From Dongia deserti (lineage in GTDB: Bacteria; Pseudomonadota; Alphaproteobacteria; Dongiales; Dongiaceae), in assembly GCF_003574735.1 (NCBI RefSeq), contig NZ_QORW01000023.1, positions 1-64,000 of the forward strand: a stretch of 64,000 nucleotides of DNA, given 5' to 3'. Numbering within the stretch: the stretch's first letter is position 1; each line of letters starts with the position of its first letter. The translations under genes and the position numbers were made by a program. The notes below the pieces were generated by a model. The model searched no databases. It was not told the DNA's origin and was given only the letters and a program-made list of their open reading frames with translations. Positions 61,523 through 64,000 of this stretch are shown one piece after another.

Positions 61523-61706
61523 CCTCCTGATCGGCACGGATTAGCCCTTCTATTTCAAATGGTTGACAAGAGGGCAGTGGGCTTGATCTTTTGCCCCTCT
61601 CAGCGCATCTTCTGCCCGAATGCGGCGATGCCAATCGCACGCCCGTTGAATTGCGCCCATTTTGCCTCCTAGGTGATCGGGTGCCCCAAACAGGAAAGAT
61701 GGATTA

Positions 61707-62846
61707 ATGAGCGTCCGCCCTTATCGCGACATCCACCGCCGCAAGTCCCGGCAAATCCAGGTGGGATCGGTGCTGGTGGGCGGCGATGCGCCGATCACCG
61801 TCCAGACCATGACCAACACGCTGACGGCGGATGCGGCGGCGACCATCACGCAGATCCAGGAGATCGAGGCGGCCGGCGCGGATATCGTCCGCGTCTCGTG
61901 CCCAGACGAGGAATCGACGGCGGCGCTGTCGCAGATCGTGAAGGCGACCAAGATCCCGATCGTCGCGGACATCCACTTCCACTACAAGCGTGGCATCGAG
62001 GCGGCTAAGGCCGGCGCGGCATGCTTGCGCATCAATCCCGGCAATATCGGCAGCGCGCAGCGCGTGAAAGAAGTGGTGCAGGCAGCCAAGGACCACGGCT
62101 GCTCCATGCGCATCGGCGTCAATGCCGGCTCGCTCGAGCGCGATTTGCTGGAGCGCTACGGCGAGCCATGCCCGGAGGCGATGGTCGAATCCGCGCTCAA
62201 TCACGCGAAGATTCTCGAGGATCACGATTTCTTCGATTTCAAGATCAGCGTGAAGGCGTCGGACGTGTTCCTGGCGGTCGCCGCCTATCAGGGTATCGCC
62301 GAAGCCTGCGACTATCCGCTTCATATCGGTATCACCGAAGCGGGCGGCTTGCGCACGGGCACGGTCAAGTCCTCGATCGGCCTTGGCATGCTGTTGTGGT
62401 CTGGCATCGGCGACACGGTCCGCGTCTCGCTCTCCGCAGATCCCACGGAGGAAGTGAGGGTCGGCTACGAGATGCTGAAGTCGCTGAATCTCAGGCATCG
62501 CGGCGTGAACCTGATCTCCTGCCCGTCGTGCGCGCGGCAGAACTTCGACGTCATTAAAACGGTGGAAGCGCTGGAGAAGCGCATCGCCCACATCACCACG
62601 CCCATGACGGTCAGCATCATTGGCTGCGTGGTGAACGGCCCGGGCGAGGCGCGCGAGACCGACATCGGCTTCACCGGCGGCGGCAACAACACGCACATGG
62701 TCTACATTGCCGGCGAGCAGCACCATCGCCTGAAGGACCAGGACATTGTCGAGCATATGGCCGAACTGATCGAGAAGAAGGCGGCCGAGATCGAGGCGGA
62801 GAAGGCGGCCAACGACGGGAACGAGGCCGCCAGCAGCGCCGCCTAG
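61707..62846 (+). CDS. ispG: 4-Hydroxy-3-methylbut-2-enyl diphosphate synthase (flavodoxin)
   Basis: 379 residues; penultimate step of the MEP isoprenoid path. It has [27 protein letters not shown] near the start, the TIM-barrel half with [33 protein letters not shown] (about 55-90) and the C-terminal 4Fe-4S part with [14 protein letters not shown] (CxxC) plus the third Cys in [21 protein letters not shown] (about 310-330). The last 20 residues are Glu/Ala-rich. The upstream gap (61523-61706) includes TTGACA at 61563 but no convincing -10 box. hisS follows at 55 bases. Confidence 0.97.
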   Translation: MSVRPYRDIHRRKSRQIQVGSVLVGGDAPITVQTMTNTLTADAAATITQIQEIEAAGADIVRVSCPDEESTAALSQIVKATKIPIVADIHFHYKRGIEAAKAGAACLRINPGNIGSAQRVKEVVQAAKDHGCSMRIGVNAGSLERDLLERYGEPCPEAMVESALNHAKILEDHDFFDFKISVKASDVFLAVAAYQGIAEACDYPLHIGITEAGGLRTGTVKSSIGLGMLLWSGIGDTVRVSLSADPTEEVRVGYEMLKSLNLRHRGVNLISCPSCARQNFDVIKTVEALEKRIAHITTPMTVSIIGCVVNGPGEARETDIGFTGGGNNTHMVYIAGEQHHRLKDQDIVEHMAELIEKKAAEIEAEKAANDGNEAASSAA

Positions 62847-62900
62847 GCTCGCTTCGTTTTCTCAGGTCGCCAAGCGTAACTTTTCCAGGAAGGTTCTTCG

Positions 62901-64000
62901 GTGTCTCAGCTTCAGCCGGTTCGCGGCACGCATGATCTGTTGCCGGACGAGATGCGCCGTTATCGGCACGTCGTCGATACCACGCGCGCCGCGGCGGAGT
63001 GCTACGGCTACCTCGAAGTCGGAACACCGATCTTCGAGTTCTCCGAGGTGTTCAAGCGCACGCTGGGCGACACCTCCGACATCGTGACCAAGGAGATGTA
63101 TACCTTCACCGATCGCGGCGGAGAGACCATCACGCTCAGGCCGGAAGGAACGGCGAGCGTCGCGCGCGCCTTCATCTCCGGCGGCCTCGCCCAGCACGTG
63201 CCGCTCAAGTATTTCTACAGCGGCCCGATGTTCCGCTATGAGCGACCGCAGAAGGGCCGCATGCGCCAGTTCCACCAGACCGGTGTCGAGCTGCTGGGCG
63301 TCGCGGACCCGCTGGGCGACGTGGAGATCATCGCAGTCGGCGTCGAGGTCCTGCGCCGCATCGGCATTTGGGATCGCTGCTACCTCGAGGTCAACTCGCT
63401 GGGCGATACGGAGAGCCGCAAGGCCTATCGCGACGTGCTGGTCTCCTATCTCTCCGGCTACAAGGAGAAGCTGAGCAAGGAAAGCCTGGAACGGCTGGAG
63501 CGCAATCCCATGCGCATCCTCGATTCCAAGGACGAAGGCGACAAGGAGATCGTGGCCAACGCGCCGGTATATTCCGAGCACCTCAACCAGGCGAGCCTCG
63601 ATTTCTTCTCGCGCGTGCTGGAAGGGCTGGAGGCCATCGGCATTCCCCATGCGATCAATCCGCGCCTGGTGCGCGGGCTCGACTATTATTGCCACACCTG
63701 CTTCGAGATCATGAGCGATGAGCTCGGTGCGCAAAGAACGGTGATGGGCGGTGGGCGCTATGACGGACTGGTCGGTATCATGGGCGGGCCGGAAACACCC
63801 GGCGTTGGCTGGGCCAGCGGTGTCGAACGCTGCATGATGCTGTTGAAGGAAGAGCCGGCGGTGCGCCGGCCGATCGCCCTGGTGCCGATCGGAGATGAGG
63901 CGGAGCGCGAGGCGCTGATCCTCGCCAACACGATCCGGCGGGCCGGCCTGCCGGCCGATCTCGGCTATTCCGGCAACATGGGCAAGCGCATGAAGCGCGC
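62901..64000 (+). CDS. hisS: Histidyl-tRNA synthetase, cut by the window end
   Basis: Class II tRNA synthetase; about 366 of some 415 residues are visible and no stop is reached. The GTG start follows AGGAAGG by seven bases. It begins LQPVRGTHDLLPDEMRR, motif 1 lies near residues 40-60 (FKRTLGDTSDIVTKEMYTF), motif 2 is FYSGPMFRYERPQKGRMRQFHQTGVE (about 104-129), the His-binding text is LVRGLDYYCHTCFE, and motif 3 is PGVGWASGVERCMM. The C-terminal anticodon-binding domain begins with RRPIALVPIGDEAE. Frequent partner of ispG. Confidence 0.96.
   Translation, partial: MSQLQPVRGTHDLLPDEMRRYRHVVDTTRAAAECYGYLEVGTPIFEFSEVFKRTLGDTSDIVTKEMYTFTDRGGETITLRPEGTASVARAFISGGLAQHVPLKYFYSGPMFRYERPQKGRMRQFHQTGVELLGVADPLGDVEIIAVGVEVLRRIGIWDRCYLEVNSLGDTESRKAYRDVLVSYLSGYKEKLSKESLERLERNPMRILDSKDEGDKEIVANAPVYSEHLNQASLDFFSRVLEGLEAIGIPHAINPRLVRGLDYYCHTCFEIMSDELGAQRTVMGGGRYDGLVGIMGGPETPGVGWASGVERCMMLLKEEPAVRRPIALVPIGDEAEREALILANTIRRAGLPADLGYSGNMGKRMKR

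Noticed and set aside
61563..61591. Promoter of ispG based on TTGACA at 61563
   Set aside because: The -35 box is perfect, but no acceptable -10 box is found at 16-18 bases; the nearest text is ATCTTT. It is left out of the feature list.

Overview
The window is a GC-rich bacterial chromosome segment, almost certainly from an alphaproteobacterium. The evidence is a usg gene, a COQ7-type ubiquinone hydroxylase, a SAM-II riboswitch in front of metZ, the ethylmalonyl-CoA pathway genes ccr, mcd and ecm, and the gene neighbourhood comF-grxC-nit-DUF1178-ubiG-lysC-ptsP. The order cannot be fixed from the sequence; Rhodospirillales or Hyphomicrobiales-like lineages fit. No prophage, CRISPR array, tRNA or rRNA gene was seen. 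The only transposon trace is the last 33 codons of an IS630-type transposase at the left edge.

Layout. 1-5.6 kb: transposase end, groESL with its CIRCE operator, then usg, a DedA/YqaA protein, dsbB, coq7 and an AAC(6')-I-like acetyltransferase. 5.6-19.6 kb: a mixed region with a KamA-family radical SAM protein, a YczE-type membrane protein, an HNH nuclease, an esterase, an unknown paralogue pair (one copy broken), a FecR-domain protein with a collagen-like tail, AlkA-type glycosylase, gluQ, terC, two tandem DUF4743/Nudix proteins, a VWA lipoprotein and a retropepsin-like protease. 19.7-29.1 kb: ethylmalonyl-CoA pathway genes in two units, ecm-bluB (minus) and ccr-mcd (plus), flanking a patatin and riboswitch-controlled metZ. 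29.4-34 kb: an HCCA-isomerase-like protein and a peptide-type ABC transporter without a visible binding protein. 34.3-37.8 kb: FecR and CHASE2-cyclase genes divergent from a Crp/Fnr regulator, with a perfect TGTGA-N6-TCACA site between them. 37.9-47.6 kb: a TPR protein, small secreted proteins, an SGNH hydrolase, a pyruvyltransferase-like protein, an exported molybdenum hydroxylase and a two-component system. 47.6-64 kb: housekeeping genes (BioC-like methyltransferase, comF, grxC, nitrilase, DUF1178, ubiG, lysC, nitronate monooxygenase-like, ptsP, RodZ-like, ispG, hisS), interrupted by a block with a peroxiredoxin, an SdpR-like ArsR repressor, a membrane protein and a desaturase.

How genes work together. 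Ccr, Mcd and the B12-dependent Ecm catalyse three steps of acetyl-CoA assimilation, and BluB makes the lower ligand of the B12 that Ecm needs. A shared TTGCATTGC word lies just upstream of both ccr and ecm. The cyclase, Crp regulator and CRP-type site look like a self-contained cyclic-nucleotide circuit. Five dispersed double-hairpin repeats occur between genes, four of them between convergent gene ends.

Gene starts were chosen from ribosome binding sites and family expectations. All functions come from reading the sequence and family knowledge, not from database searches.
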